64,000 bases of DNA from UTPRO1 sp031400185 (GTDB taxonomy: Bacteria > Desulfobacterota > Binatia > UTPRO1): contig JANNPN010000182.1 in assembly GCA_031400185.1 (NCBI GenBank), positions 1-64,000 on the forward strand, read 5' to 3'. Of this stretch, positions 42,944 through 52,055 are shown piece by piece (positions within the stretch are counted from its first letter, which is position 1; every line of letters begins with the position of its first letter). The notes beneath the pieces were generated by a model, which worked only from the letters and a program-made list of their open reading frames with translations, searched no databases and was not told where the DNA came from. The position numbers and the translations under genes are program-made.

Positions 42944-44596
42944 ATGAGCGAGAAGCGTGCAATTGCCCGTGCCGCGGGGCTGGTTGGGGGTCTCACGGTT
43001 GTGTCGCGCGTGACGGGTCTGCTGCGCGACATCGTCGTGGGATACCTCTTCGGGGCAGGGACGGCCGCTGACGCGTTCTTCGTCGCTTACCGGATCCCCA
43101 ACCTGTTGCGCCGTCTGGTCGCGGAGGGGGCCGCGACGGCTGCGTTCATCCCCGTCTTCACGGGGTATCTCTCCGGCGGGCCGCGGAGCGAGGCCGACCG
43201 CGTCGCCCGGCTGCTCTTCACGATGATGGCCGTCGTGCTCTCCACGCTGACGGTTCTCGGCATCGTCTTCGCAGGGCCGATCACGGAGCTCTTCGCGCCC
43301 GGGTTCGCCGCGGTGCCAGGGAAGCTCGAGCTCACCGTGCAGCTCACGCGGCTCGTATTCCCGTACATCTTTTGCATCGGCATGGTCGCGGCGGCGATGG
43401 GCGTGCTGAACGCGCTGCGTGACTTCTTCGCGCCGGCGATGTCGCCGGTCGTCATGAATGTGGTCATGGTGGTCGCGACCATCGCGCTCGCGCCCTGGCT
43501 CGGAATCTACAGCCTCGCCGTCGCCGTGCTGTTCGGCGGGGTCGCGCAGATGGCCTCGCAGCTACCGGCGCTGCGGAGGCTCGCGATCCCGCTCGCGCCG
43601 CTCTGGGCGCCGCGGCATCCCGCGGCGAAGCGGGTCGGGGCCTTAATGCTCCCGACGGTGTTCGGCTCGGCGGTCTACCAGATCAACGTGCTCGTGAGCA
43701 CGATGTTCGCGTCGCTCCTGCCGGCCGGCAGCGTCGCGTTCCTCTGGTACGCCGAGCGCCTCTTCGAGTTCCCGCTCGGCGTCTTCGCGGTCGCGCTCAG
43801 CACGGCGGCGCTCCCGAGCTTCGCGACGCTCGCAAAGCACGATCTCGCCGCCTTCCGCGACACCGTCGGGTTCGCGCTTCGGCTCGTGAACCTGATCGCG
43901 TTGCCGGCCGCCGTCGGGCTCGCGCTCACCGCCGAGCCGTTGACCTCGGTGCTCTTCGTCCGCGGGCAGTTCACGCCGGCCGACGCCGCGTCGACCGCGG
44001 TCGCGGTGCGCTACTACGCAGTCGGGCTCTGGTCGGTCGCCTGTGTGCGGGTGTTGGTGCCGGCCTTCTACGCGCTCGAAGACACACGGACGCCGGTCGT
44101 GACGGCCACCGCGGCGTTCCTTGCGAACCTGCTGTTCGTCGTGCTGCTGATCGGGCCGTTGACCGCGCCGCCCGATTCGCTGTTCGGGCACTGGATGGCG
44201 GCGGCGACGCAGGCGATCGGCCTCGTCGACCTCCGCCACGGCGGCCTGGCGCTCTCGACGTCGCTCGCGGCGACGGTCAACCTGGTGCTGCTGGCGGCGT
44301 TGCTCGGCCGGAGGGTCGGCGGGTTTGCGTGGGGGTCGTGGCTCGCGTCGCTATTCCGCACCGCGATCGCGTCGCTCGCGATGGTCCCGATCGTGCTCGC
44401 GATCGTGTCGCGCGTCGCGTGGTTCGATGGCCTCGTTCCGCTGCACGTGCGGATCGCCTGGCTCCTGCTTGCGGTCGGCGCCGGGGCCGCGGTCTGCGCG
44501 CTCGTGTTGAACCTGATCGGTGGGGCAGAAGTCGCGTCGTTCCGGCGCGCGCTCGTCTCGCGGGTCACCCGTCGTGCGACGCCCCGGGCCTCATAG
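42944..44596 (+). CDS. murJ: lipid II flippase MurJ
   Basis: 550 residues with 14 predicted transmembrane helices. The MurJ N-terminus VSRVTGLLRDIVVGYLFGAG and RIPNLLRRLVAEGA is clear. It moves lipid II across the inner membrane for peptidoglycan synthesis. Its TAG is directly followed by the end of mazG on the other strand. Confidence 0.95.
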   Translation: MSEKRAIARAAGLVGGLTVVSRVTGLLRDIVVGYLFGAGTAADAFFVAYRIPNLLRRLVAEGAATAAFIPVFTGYLSGGPRSEADRVARLLFTMMAVVLSTLTVLGIVFAGPITELFAPGFAAVPGKLELTVQLTRLVFPYIFCIGMVAAAMGVLNALRDFFAPAMSPVVMNVVMVVATIALAPWLGIYSLAVAVLFGGVAQMASQLPALRRLAIPLAPLWAPRHPAAKRVGALMLPTVFGSAVYQINVLVSTMFASLLPAGSVAFLWYAERLFEFPLGVFAVALSTAALPSFATLAKHDLAAFRDTVGFALRLVNLIALPAAVGLALTAEPLTSVLFVRGQFTPADAASTAVAVRYYAVGLWSVACVRVLVPAFYALEDTRTPVVTATAAFLANLLFVVLLIGPLTAPPDSLFGHWMAAATQAIGLVDLRHGGLALSTSLAATVNLVLLAALLGRRVGGFAWGSWLASLFRTAIASLAMVPIVLAIVSRVAWFDGLVPLHVRIAWLLLAVGAGAAVCALVLNLIGGAEVASFRRALVSRVTRRATPRAS

Positions 44597-45400
44597 CGCG
44601 GAGCCCGGATCCTCGTCGCGCTCGGCCGCCTTCTCCGCGTCCCACAGCGCCTCCAGCTCGGGTTGCGGGACCGCGTGGATGTCGCGCCCCTCCGCCACGA
44701 GCGCGCGCTCGATCCCGCGGAATCGGCGCGAGAAGCGCGCGAGCGCCTCGCGGAGACACACTTCGACGTTCTGATCCGCGAGGCGCCCGACGCTCGCGAG
44801 CGCGAAAAGCGCGTCGCCGAGCTCGTGAGCGACACGGCTGCCGACCCCGCTTGCGAGGGCCTCTTCGAGCTCTCGGATCTCCTCGTGCACCTTGCCCATC
44901 GCCGCCTCCGGCGACGACCAGTCGAAGCCGACCCGCGCCGCTTTCTCGCCCATACGATGCGCGGCGTGCAGCGCGGGAAGCTCGCGGGGAAGGCCACTCA
45001 GGATCGAGGTATCCGCCGCCGCGCCCTTCTTCGCACGCTCGTCCGCCTTGATCCGCGACCAGTTGCGTAAGACCTCGTCGGTATCGGCGACCGTCGTGTT
45101 GCCGAAGACGTGCGGATGGCGGCGCACCATCTTGTCGATCGTGCCGGTGACGACGTCGTCGATGGTGAAGCGTCCGGCGGCAGCCGCCATGTCCGCCTGG
45201 AAGACGATCTGCAAGAGTAGGTCGCCGAGCTCGTCGCGGAGGTCCGCCGGGTCGTCGCGATCGAGCGCGTCGAGGGCCTCGTACGACTCTTCGAGGAGAC
45301 AGCCGCGAAGACTCTGCGGCGTTTGCTCGCGATCCCACGGGCAACCGTCGGGACCACGCAGGCGGCGGACGACGTCGACGAGTTCGCTGAATCGGCTCAT
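44591..45400 (-). CDS. mazG: nucleoside triphosphate pyrophosphohydrolase MazG
   Basis: 269 residues from MSRFSELVDVVRRL. Two MazG domains: the first has CPWDREQTPQSLRGCLLEE with EExxE/ExxD metal ligands and DELGDLLLQIVF; the second has EIRELEEAL and HELGDALFALASV. It hydrolyses NTPs to NMP and pyrophosphate and modulates ppGpp. Its 3' end abuts murJ. Confidence 0.94.
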   Translation of the reverse strand: MSRFSELVDVVRRLRGPDGCPWDREQTPQSLRGCLLEESYEALDALDRDDPADLRDELGDLLLQIVFQADMAAAAGRFTIDDVVTGTIDKMVRRHPHVFGNTTVADTDEVLRNWSRIKADERAKKGAAADTSILSGLPRELPALHAAHRMGEKAARVGFDWSSPEAAMGKVHEEIRELEEALASGVGSRVAHELGDALFALASVGRLADQNVEVCLREALARFSRRFRGIERALVAEGRDIHAVPQPELEALWDAEKAAERDEDPGSAL

Positions 45401-45497
45401 CGTGCAAACGTTCCGAGGTCGATGGCGGTTGTCAAATCGCGGGTCGCCGACGGGCAATGCGGTTGCGGCAGCCCGGGGACGCCGTTAGGCTCCGTGC

Positions 45498-45749
45498 ATG
45501 GCGAGGGTGATCGTCTACACGACGCAAATGTGTCCGTACTGCGTGCAAGCGAAGCGACTGCTCGGCGAGAAGTCTATTCCCTACGACGAGATCGACGTCG
45601 GCAGCGACGCCGCGGTCCGCGACGAGATGATCCAGAAGGCGGGGGGTCGTCGGACGGTGCCGCAGATCTTCATCGACGGCGCGCACGTAGGCGGATACAC
45701 CGAGCTCCGCGCGCTGGCGGACAAAGGCGGTCTCACGGGGCTTCCGTAG
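45498..45749 (+). CDS. grxC: glutaredoxin 3
   Basis: 83 residues with the dithiol motif CPYC (Cys12-Cys15), the cis-Pro in RTVPQIF and the glutathione-binding GGYTELRAL. It reduces disulfides with glutathione in the cytoplasm. A 97-nt divergent gap separates it from mazG. Confidence 0.94.
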   Translation: MARVIVYTTQMCPYCVQAKRLLGEKSIPYDEIDVGSDAAVRDEMIQKAGGRRTVPQIFIDGAHVGGYTELRALADKGGLTGLP

Positions 45750-45761
45750 GCGCGGCAGTGT

Positions 45762-46319
45762 TCAGTCGGCGTCGGCGCCGAACGTTACGTCGATTTGCAG
45801 CTCTTCGCTGATCGCCTGGAGCCGTCGTCCAAGCGCTGCCCCGTCCACCTGCTGAGGCACGTCGAGATCCATCCGCATCGTGTAGATCGGCGTCCCGCTC
45901 TCGGGCTCCGGCCGCGACTGGGTGGTCATCGCGGCGATCGTGACCGCGTGATCGGCGAGGCAGCGCGCGATCTTCGCGACGATCCCGGCGCGATCGACGC
46001 CGATCGCCTGCAAGCCGTAGCGCTGGGCGCGGGCGCGGGTCGCGTACGGCACCGGCTCCCCTTCGAGAGGCCGGAAGAAGACGGTCAGGCGCTTCTCCCA
46101 CTCGAGACGCTTGCAGCCAGACGAAAGGCGTTGTTCCGCGTCCGCGCTCGCCGAGGAGAGCAGCAACAGCACGGCGAACTCGCTCCCAAGGATCGTCATG
46201 CTCGAGTCCTCGAGGTTGCAGTCACACTCGTAGATGAGCTCGGCGAGGTCGGCGACGATGCCGGGGCGGTCGCGTCCAATGGCCGACAGCGCGTACCAGC
46301 TCTTCATGGCGTCGCGCAT
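45762..46319 (-). CDS. double ACT-domain protein (GcvR-like)
   Basis: 185 residues (181 if started at 46307, MKSWYALS). Two ACT domains: ALSAIGRDRPGIVADLAELI and QAIGVDRAGIVAKIARCL, joined by a linker. The family includes GcvR, which inhibits the glycine-cleavage activator by binding it when glycine is present. The ligand-binding role is likely; the partner is not visible here. The upstream in-frame extension runs through the hydrolase gene and is not credible. Confidence 0.85.
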   Translation of the reverse strand: MRDAMKSWYALSAIGRDRPGIVADLAELIYECDCNLEDSSMTILGSEFAVLLLLSSASADAEQRLSSGCKRLEWEKRLTVFFRPLEGEPVPYATRARAQRYGLQAIGVDRAGIVAKIARCLADHAVTIAAMTTQSRPEPESGTPIYTMRMDLDVPQQVDGAALGRRLQAISEELQIDVTFGADAD

Positions 46320-46339
46320 AGCGGCCGCTCTGGTCGTGG

Positions 46340-47149
46340 TCAATCGGCGGCGGAGGCGGCGAGCTCGAGCCCGCCGAAGAAGGCGAGGATCGCGGCCGTG
46401 AAAAGCGCTGGCATTTCGATCGGCAGATTGTGTCCCGCGTCCGGCACCATGACGAGCCGCGAACGCGGAATGCGACGCGACAGGATTACCGAGCCCCCCG
46501 GCGGCGTCATCTGGTCGGCGAGGCCCTGGAGGATGAGCGTCGGGGCGCGGACGGCGCCGAGCTCTTGGGTCCAGTTGTACGCGCCGAAGGCACGGGCGCT
46601 CGCGGCGTAGGCCCGCGGGTCGTTCGCGCGAGTCTGCTCCGCGAGCGCACGGACCGCGTCGGGGTATGCCGCCGCGAACGCGGGACCGAAGCCGCGCGGA
46701 TCCGGGTCGCGGTCGGCAGGACCGAACCCGCTCCGCTCGATCGTGTCGGCGAGGCGGTTCCACGCCACTGCGGCCTTCGGGCCGACCTCGCTCGACGTGC
46801 TCGCGAGTACGAGACCGAGCGCGCGCTCCGGGAAGTCGAGGGCGAAACGCTGCGCGACCACGCCGCCGCCGGAATGGCCGACGACGTACGCCGTCGGGGA
46901 TCCGACGTGGTCGAGCAGCCCCGCGAGATCGCGGGCGAAGAGTGTCGGGGAATAGGGGCCCGTCGGCGTGTCGGACCGACCCGCGCCCCGGAGGTCCCAG
47001 CGCAAGACCCGGTAGCGCTTCGCCAGCGCGTCGACGTGCGGCGCGAAGAACTCGAGCCGGCCGCCGAGGCCGTGCGTCAACACCACGAGCGGACCGATTT
47101 CGCCGGTCAGCTCGTAGTGTAGACGCACTCCTGCGACGCTCGCATCCAC
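46340..47149 (-). CDS. alpha/beta hydrolase
   Basis: 269 residues. Oxyanion region HGLGG, nucleophile Ser93 in GHSGGGVVA, acid Asp212 and base His240 (DAGHN) give a complete triad. It looks like the beta-ketoadipate enol-lactone hydrolase/esterase branch. Substrate unknown. It is 20 nt upstream of the ACT gene on the same strand. Confidence 0.88.
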   Translation of the reverse strand: MDASVAGVRLHYELTGEIGPLVVLTHGLGGRLEFFAPHVDALAKRYRVLRWDLRGAGRSDTPTGPYSPTLFARDLAGLLDHVGSPTAYVVGHSGGGVVAQRFALDFPERALGLVLASTSSEVGPKAAVAWNRLADTIERSGFGPADRDPDPRGFGPAFAAAYPDAVRALAEQTRANDPRAYAASARAFGAYNWTQELGAVRAPTLILQGLADQMTPPGGSVILSRRIPRSRLVMVPDAGHNLPIEMPALFTAAILAFFGGLELAASAAD

Positions 47150-47209
47150 GGCGAGCGCAGCTTTAGCGCAACCTCGTCCGCCCGGGAAAGCGTACCCGGT
47201 CCGTGACCG

Positions 47210-47620
47210 TCAAGCCGAGTCGGCGAAGATGAGCGGTTGCTTCCCAGCGAGCAGCCGACGCCGCGCCGCCGGGCTCCGGTTCGCTGATGCGACCCTCCAG
47301 CGCCACGCGATGAGCGCACGCCGGAGCGGCTCGTGGGCGAGGCCCAGGGCATCGCACACGTTGACGAAGGAATAGAGCCAACGGCGGTCGTCGGACAGGA
47401 TCCAGCGCTCGGCCTCGTTGGGCCGTGTGGGGGAGCCCGCAGTCCCGACCACGCGTCGTTGGAACACGACGATGGCGTCGCAAAGAACCGCCAACAGGAG
47501 TCGACGTTCTGGTTCCGCTACCTCGAGCGCCCGGGTAGTCTCGGCAAACTGCTCGGGCAGGAGCGGGAACGTGTCATCCCACTGATGATCTCCACGATGG
47601 AGCATTGCAGGGTTTGACAT
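47210..47620 (-). CDS. conserved hypothetical protein (136 aa)
   Basis: 136 residues from MSNPAMLHRGDHQW; GAGG lies 8 nt upstream. It is soluble with two notable stretches: ERRLLLAVLCDAIVVFQRRV and AERWILSDDRRWLYSFVNV followed by CDALGL. The second looks like a conserved motif of small bacterial hypothetical proteins, but I cannot name a family. It lies 101 nt downstream of the CDP-alcohol phosphotransferase operon and may be expressed with it. The upstream open stretch in this frame is a shadow of that gene. Confidence 0.65.
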   Translation of the reverse strand: MSNPAMLHRGDHQWDDTFPLLPEQFAETTRALEVAEPERRLLLAVLCDAIVVFQRRVVGTAGSPTRPNEAERWILSDDRRWLYSFVNVCDALGLAHEPLRRALIAWRWRVASANRSPAARRRLLAGKQPLIFADSA

Positions 47621-47721
47621 GGCGTTATCCTCTCTACTGGCAGGTACGCAGGTCCTCGGCGGGAAGTTTCGCATGCCGGGTGCCCCGCTCCGGCGCGGCG
47701 CGTCAGTTCGCCCGCACGGAG

Positions 47722-48849
47722 TCAGGCCGTGGCGCGGCGGCCGAGAGCGATCAACGCGATCGAGAAGGCATACGTCCCGAGCGCCGACATCCAGAGGAAC
47801 CAGTCGAGGCGTCCGACGAGCGTCAAGCCCACGAGCAGATAGGCGAACTCCCGGCTCGCGAAGGCCTCGTAGACCGTTCGTTGGGCGTCTGTCGGAGGCC
47901 GGCGCACGATACACGTGTAGACGGTCGTCATCGCCAGCAGCACGCCGGTGAGGAGCACCCAACCCAGCACGGCTACGGTCGGGTCGCCGCTCCGACGATG
48001 GAGGCCGCTCGCGATGCCGCCGAAGAGGAAGAGGTGGACGAGGTTGTCCCCGAGGATGTCGAGCTTCGCGCCGAAGGAGCTCTCGCGAAACGTGAGACGG
48101 GCGATCTCGCCGTCGCAGCCGTCGATGATCGTCGAGAGCAGGAAAAGCAGCGCGCCGCACATCGCTGCACCCGGCGTCCCGCGCGCGAAGCACAACCCGC
48201 CGGCGATCCCGATGGCGATCGATGCAATCGTCACCTGGTTCGGCGAAATGCCCGTCGGGAGCAGCAGGCGTGTGAGCGCGCGTGAGAAGCGCCGGTCGAC
48301 CACGCGTGTGAACCAGCCGTCGCCGGTACGCCCGATGCGCGCGTAGAGCGCGAGCTCGGCGGCGATGCGGCTTTCGGCGTCGCGCGCGCTCGTCACGAGC
48401 CCGCCCGGGGGCGGGGTCCACGCGGTCGCCTCCGCGGGCGGTGCCAGGGAGGCGGCATCCCGAGCGTCGCGGAGCTGCGCAGCGACGGTTGCGCCGTCTG
48501 CGCGCCAGAGGCAGGCCGGGGGCGGCGCCGCGAGGGGACGCGACTCGGTGGCGGCGACGAGCGCGGCGATCGTCGCGGGCTCCGTGACGGTGGTCGCCGC
48601 AGTGACCACGACGATCGCCGTGGCGTCGTAGCTCCATGGAGGCGCGTCAGCGCTCCAGCCGACCGCGATCTGCGGCAGGCGCAAGGGCATCGACGGTCGC
48701 GGGCCCACGCAGAGGAGCCGTCGCGCGCCCGCGCGTGCGAGCACGAACGCGGCGCGTTCCACGAGGCGAAGACCACCGACGATCTCGCCCGCGCCCGGAC
48801 CGACTGCGATCACCCCGTCAAAGGGCGGCCCGGCCCCGGCGTCAGGCAC
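47722..48849 (-). CDS. CDP-alcohol phosphotransferase with degenerate nucleotidyltransferase-like N-terminus
   Basis: 375 residues, GTG start overlapping the upstream stop by 8 bp. The C-terminal half has the full motif D243-x2-D246-G247-x2-A250-R251-x8-G260-x3-D264-x3-D268 within five or six membrane helices, preceded by LLPTGISPNQVT. This matches the phosphoinositol-phosphate synthase (DIPPS) branch more than PgsA. The first 180 residues resemble a sugar nucleotidyltransferase fold (GGLRLVERAAFVLARAGARR) but lack the GxGxR loop, so activation probably needs the separate enzyme at 52056. It transfers a phospho-alcohol to an acceptor at the membrane. Confidence 0.85.
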   Translation of the reverse strand: MPDAGAGPPFDGVIAVGPGAGEIVGGLRLVERAAFVLARAGARRLLCVGPRPSMPLRLPQIAVGWSADAPPWSYDATAIVVVTAATTVTEPATIAALVAATESRPLAAPPPACLWRADGATVAAQLRDARDAASLAPPAEATAWTPPPGGLVTSARDAESRIAAELALYARIGRTGDGWFTRVVDRRFSRALTRLLLPTGISPNQVTIASIAIGIAGGLCFARGTPGAAMCGALLFLLSTIIDGCDGEIARLTFRESSFGAKLDILGDNLVHLFLFGGIASGLHRRSGDPTVAVLGWVLLTGVLLAMTTVYTCIVRRPPTDAQRTVYEAFASREFAYLLVGLTLVGRLDWFLWMSALGTYAFSIALIALGRRATA

Positions 48850-49921
48850 CGCTGGTCGGATTCGAGGGCCGCGCGTCCGGGACCGGGTCGACCAGTATCA
48901 CGCGCACGCCGCCGTTCGCCGCCGATTGATAGCCCCGCTCGACCAGCCGGCAGCAGGCTTCGGCCTCGCGAAAGTTCTCGCCGCGCACGTTCGGATCGTG
49001 CAGCTCCTGATGGAAGTCATCGAGCATCGTCGCGAACCAGTCCGCGTGATACGAGCCTGCGGACAGCGGCTGCGCGAAGGCCGTTTCAACCGGCGTGCGC
49101 TCGCCGACCGCCGTGACGAGCGTCCGATCGGCGATCGTCACGCTGCCGAGCGCGCCGGTCACCATGCCGGTGTTGCGGCGCACGTCACCCGCCCACGTGA
49201 GGAAGATTTCTGCCCGCGCATTCGGGAACTCGACCGCGCACTCGGCGGTGTCCTCGACGCCGGCCGTAGTGAACTTGCGCTGCGAGGTGACGGCTGTGAT
49301 CGCGACCGGGTCGGCGTCGACGAGATGCCGTGCCAGATAAAAGGCATGCCATCCGTGGTCCACCATGATGCCGCCGCCGGCGCGCGCAGGATCGAGCCGC
49401 CATGTGCCGCCGTCGCCTGCGTCCGTCGGCGGTGTCGTACGGATCGTCTCGAGCCGGACGTGCGTGACCGCGCCGACGTCGCCGCGCCGGAGCGTGCGCT
49501 TCGCTGTGCGGATGATCGGCGCGTACTTCCAGTTGTGGGTCGTGAACACCACCGCGCGCGCCGCGCTCGCGGCGCTCCGGATTCGGCGGCACTCGTCCCA
49601 CTGGACCGTGAGCGGCTTTTCGCAGAGCACGTGCACCCGTTTTGCGAGGGCCTCGAGCACGATCGCGGTGTGGCTCGCGGGCGGGGTCGCGACGTCGACG
49701 AAGTCGAGGCGCTCGGTCTTGAGCAGCTCCTCGAGCGTCGCGTAACGCTTCGCGGTTGGCAGGAGCTCGGCCGCAAGCGCGAGGCGCGCCTCGTCGGAAT
49801 CGCACACGGCCACGATCGTGAACTGCCGGTGCTTCTGCCATGCGGGCAGGTGGCCCTCGACGGCGACGTTGCCAAACCCGACGATCGCGCCGCGAAGCGG
49901 TCGGGGACGTCGCGCGGTCAC
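48842..49921 (-). CDS. Gfo/Idh/MocA-family oxidoreductase
   Basis: 359 residues, GTG start. The Rossmann motif VGFGNVAVEGHLPAW, the dinucleotide motif LCEKPL (Lys102) and the catalytic D-x3-H in VDHGWHAFYL (Asp188, His192) are intact. Family members oxidise or reduce sugars, inositols and aminosugars with NAD(P). It overlaps the aminotransferase by 4 bp and the phosphotransferase by 8 bp, so it works in the same pathway, probably making or using the keto group that the aminotransferase acts on. Confidence 0.88.
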   Translation of the reverse strand: MTARRPRPLRGAIVGFGNVAVEGHLPAWQKHRQFTIVAVCDSDEARLALAAELLPTAKRYATLEELLKTERLDFVDVATPPASHTAIVLEALAKRVHVLCEKPLTVQWDECRRIRSAASAARAVVFTTHNWKYAPIIRTAKRTLRRGDVGAVTHVRLETIRTTPPTDAGDGGTWRLDPARAGGGIMVDHGWHAFYLARHLVDADPVAITAVTSQRKFTTAGVEDTAECAVEFPNARAEIFLTWAGDVRRNTGMVTGALGSVTIADRTLVTAVGERTPVETAFAQPLSAGSYHADWFATMLDDFHQELHDPNVRGENFREAEACCRLVERGYQSAANGGVRVILVDPVPDARPSNPTSGA

Positions 49922-51240
49922 GGCGTCCCGAGCTCGGCTGCGGCGCGCGCGAACACCTGGTCCAGGATGTCGAGACCATGGTCCGCTTGCTCGCGCGTGA
50001 TCGTGAGGGGCGGATTGATCCGGACGCGCGGGAAGTAGCCCATCATCAGGAGGCCGTGCTGCAGTGCATCGAGGAAGATGTGCTCGGTCGCGGATCGGCT
50101 CAGCAGCTCGTTCGTCGAGCGATCGGCGACGAGGTCCACCCCGATCATGAGGCCGACGCCGCGCACGTCGCCGATGAACGCATATTTCTCCTGCATGGCG
50201 CGTAGGCGATCGAGCATGTGGGCCCCGACTTGCGCGGCATGCTCGACCAGGCCCTCGTCCACGATAGCCTCGAGCGTCGCGAGCGCGGCCGTCGACGCGA
50301 GGGGGTTGCCGCCGTAACTCGAGGATGACGCGCTCGCACGCGCGAACGGCTCGGCCGAGACCACGTCATCGGACGAGATGAGCCCGCTGATCGGATACCC
50401 GTTCCCCATTCCCTTGCCGACGGTCAGGATGTCCGGGACCACGTCGGTGTGGTTGCAGCCGAACCACCGGCCGGTGCGTCCGAAGCCAGTAATCATCTCG
50501 TCCGCGATCAGGAGCGCACCGATATCCTTGGCGATGTCTTGAATCGCGGGCAGGAACTCGCGGGGCGGAATGACGTTCCCCGCCGTACCCTGCATCGGCT
50601 CGATGACGATCGCCGCGACCGCACCCGAGGTCTGGCGCTTGATCGCTTGGCGGGCGAAATCCGCGCACGCGAGTCCGCAGTCGGGGTAGCGGAGCTGAAA
50701 CGGACACCGTGCGCAATCGGCGTATGGCACTGAAAACCGTCCGCCTGGCAGCGGTCCCCATCCGTGCTTCGACTCGTCGCCGATGAGCCCCATGACGCCG
50801 GCGGTCTTGCCGTGGAACCCGCCCCAAAATCCGACGATCTCGTGCTTTCCCGTGAAGGACATGGCGAGACGGAACGCCGCCTCGACCGCCTCCGCGCCGC
50901 CGCTGTAGAGCTGTGTGCGGCCGAGGTTCCCGGGTGCGAGCTTGGCGATCAGCTTCAGCAGCTTCGCGCGGTTCTCGGTCGTGAAGCTGCCGACTGAGAT
51001 GCGGCGGAGCTGCGCTTCGACTTTCTCGATGTAGCTGGGGTGCGCGTGCCCGAGGCTTGCCACCGCGACGCCGGCAAAGAAATCGAGGTAAGTGTTGCCG
51101 TCGAGGTCGGTGACGGTGGCGCCGCGTCCGGAGGCGAGCGCAAGCTCCGAGAGCAGCGCGATGCGTTGCTGCCCGGGCGCGACCACCGCTTGCTCGTCGC
51201 GGAAGAGGCTGCGGGTCTTGGGGCCGGGTTTCTTATCCAT
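49918..51240 (-). CDS. class-III PLP aminotransferase
   Basis: 440 residues from MDKKPGPKTR; an upstream in-frame start (51297) would overlap the ATP-grasp gene more. PLP contacts Asp247 (IADEMITGFGRTG) and Lys276 (VGKGMGNGYPIS). A cysteine-rich insertion (Cys176, 179, 188, 192; CARCPFQLRYPDCGLAC) could bind a metal or stabilise the dimer. It transfers an amino group to an omega-keto or sugar-like substrate. The operon context suggests it makes an amino-alcohol headgroup. Confidence 0.88.
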   Translation of the reverse strand: MDKKPGPKTRSLFRDEQAVVAPGQQRIALLSELALASGRGATVTDLDGNTYLDFFAGVAVASLGHAHPSYIEKVEAQLRRISVGSFTTENRAKLLKLIAKLAPGNLGRTQLYSGGAEAVEAAFRLAMSFTGKHEIVGFWGGFHGKTAGVMGLIGDESKHGWGPLPGGRFSVPYADCARCPFQLRYPDCGLACADFARQAIKRQTSGAVAAIVIEPMQGTAGNVIPPREFLPAIQDIAKDIGALLIADEMITGFGRTGRWFGCNHTDVVPDILTVGKGMGNGYPISGLISSDDVVSAEPFARASASSSSYGGNPLASTAALATLEAIVDEGLVEHAAQVGAHMLDRLRAMQEKYAFIGDVRGVGLMIGVDLVADRSTNELLSRSATEHIFLDALQHGLLMMGYFPRVRINPPLTITREQADHGLDILDQVFARAAAELGTP

Positions 51241-52048
51241 ACCGTCCTTGCCTATGGCGAGCGGCCGCTCCGAGCCGGTCGGCGACGTAGCCGGCAATGG
51301 CGTCGGCGGCTTCGTCGCGGCAGCGTGCGAAGCTCGGCCAATCGTTGACGTCGACGAGGAACGGGGTGCCGGCGGGTGTCACGACGAGGTCGCCGCCGAA
51401 GACGTCGAGCCCGAGCGCGGATGCGCCGGCGTGGGCGGCTTCCCAGAGCACGGGGATGGGCGCGGGGATCTCGGATGTCGAGCCGTAGCAGCGAAAGAAG
51501 CGACCGTCCGCGACGCCGTAGAACTTCACGACCACGCCGCCGACGTGATCCTGCACGACGGCCCGTGTGATGCCGCGGGCCGCGAACTGCGCGAGCGCCT
51601 CCCGCACGCCCGACGAGGTGTCGGCGAAAACGACGTCGTCGGCCGCCATCGCATGGACGTCGCCGCGTTTCACCCAGCACGGTGCGTGCTGGGCGACGTT
51701 CGATGCTGCAGTGTCGGTTGCGACGATGCGGGTTCGTGGGTACGGCGCCGACGTCGCTGCGAGGCGCCGCACCGTCTCGTGGCGATGGCAGGCGCGAATC
51801 GCGTCGGGCGCATTGATGACCGGGATGCTCCCGGCGACGTCGTCGAGCACCGCCAGGCTCCGGGGCGATTGGCACATCGCAAGCACCGCTGCCGGCCGTT
51901 CGCGTGCGAGATCGTCGACCGTCCCGAGCGCCATCGCGATGCCGCGCGCGGCCAGCGCATCGCGCGTGCGCTCGAGGATCGCAGCATCGTCGTCGACGCG
52001 GCCCGGAGAGTACTCGGGCTCGCGGAGCATCCCTACGAGGAGCGTCAT
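51233..52048 (-). CDS. ATP-grasp family protein
   Basis: 271 residues. The nucleotide-binding lysines appear at Lys127 (CWVKRGD) and Lys175 (VVVKFYGV), and metal ligands at Asp220, Asp233 and Asn235 (LVDVNDWPSF), in the ATP-grasp order. The closing D-x-N followed by W-P-S resembles inositol-phosphate kinases (ITPK) and RimK-type ligases. It overlaps the aminotransferase by 8 bp and follows the nucleotidyltransferase by 7 nt. It may phosphorylate the alcohol or ligate an amino acid; sequence does not choose. Confidence 0.7.
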   Translation of the reverse strand: MTLLVGMLREPEYSPGRVDDDAAILERTRDALAARGIAMALGTVDDLARERPAAVLAMCQSPRSLAVLDDVAGSIPVINAPDAIRACHRHETVRRLAATSAPYPRTRIVATDTAASNVAQHAPCWVKRGDVHAMAADDVVFADTSSGVREALAQFAARGITRAVVQDHVGGVVVKFYGVADGRFFRCYGSTSEIPAPIPVLWEAAHAGASALGLDVFGGDLVVTPAGTPFLVDVNDWPSFARCRDEAADAIAGYVADRLGAAARHRQGRYG

Positions 52049-52055
52049 CGGTGCT

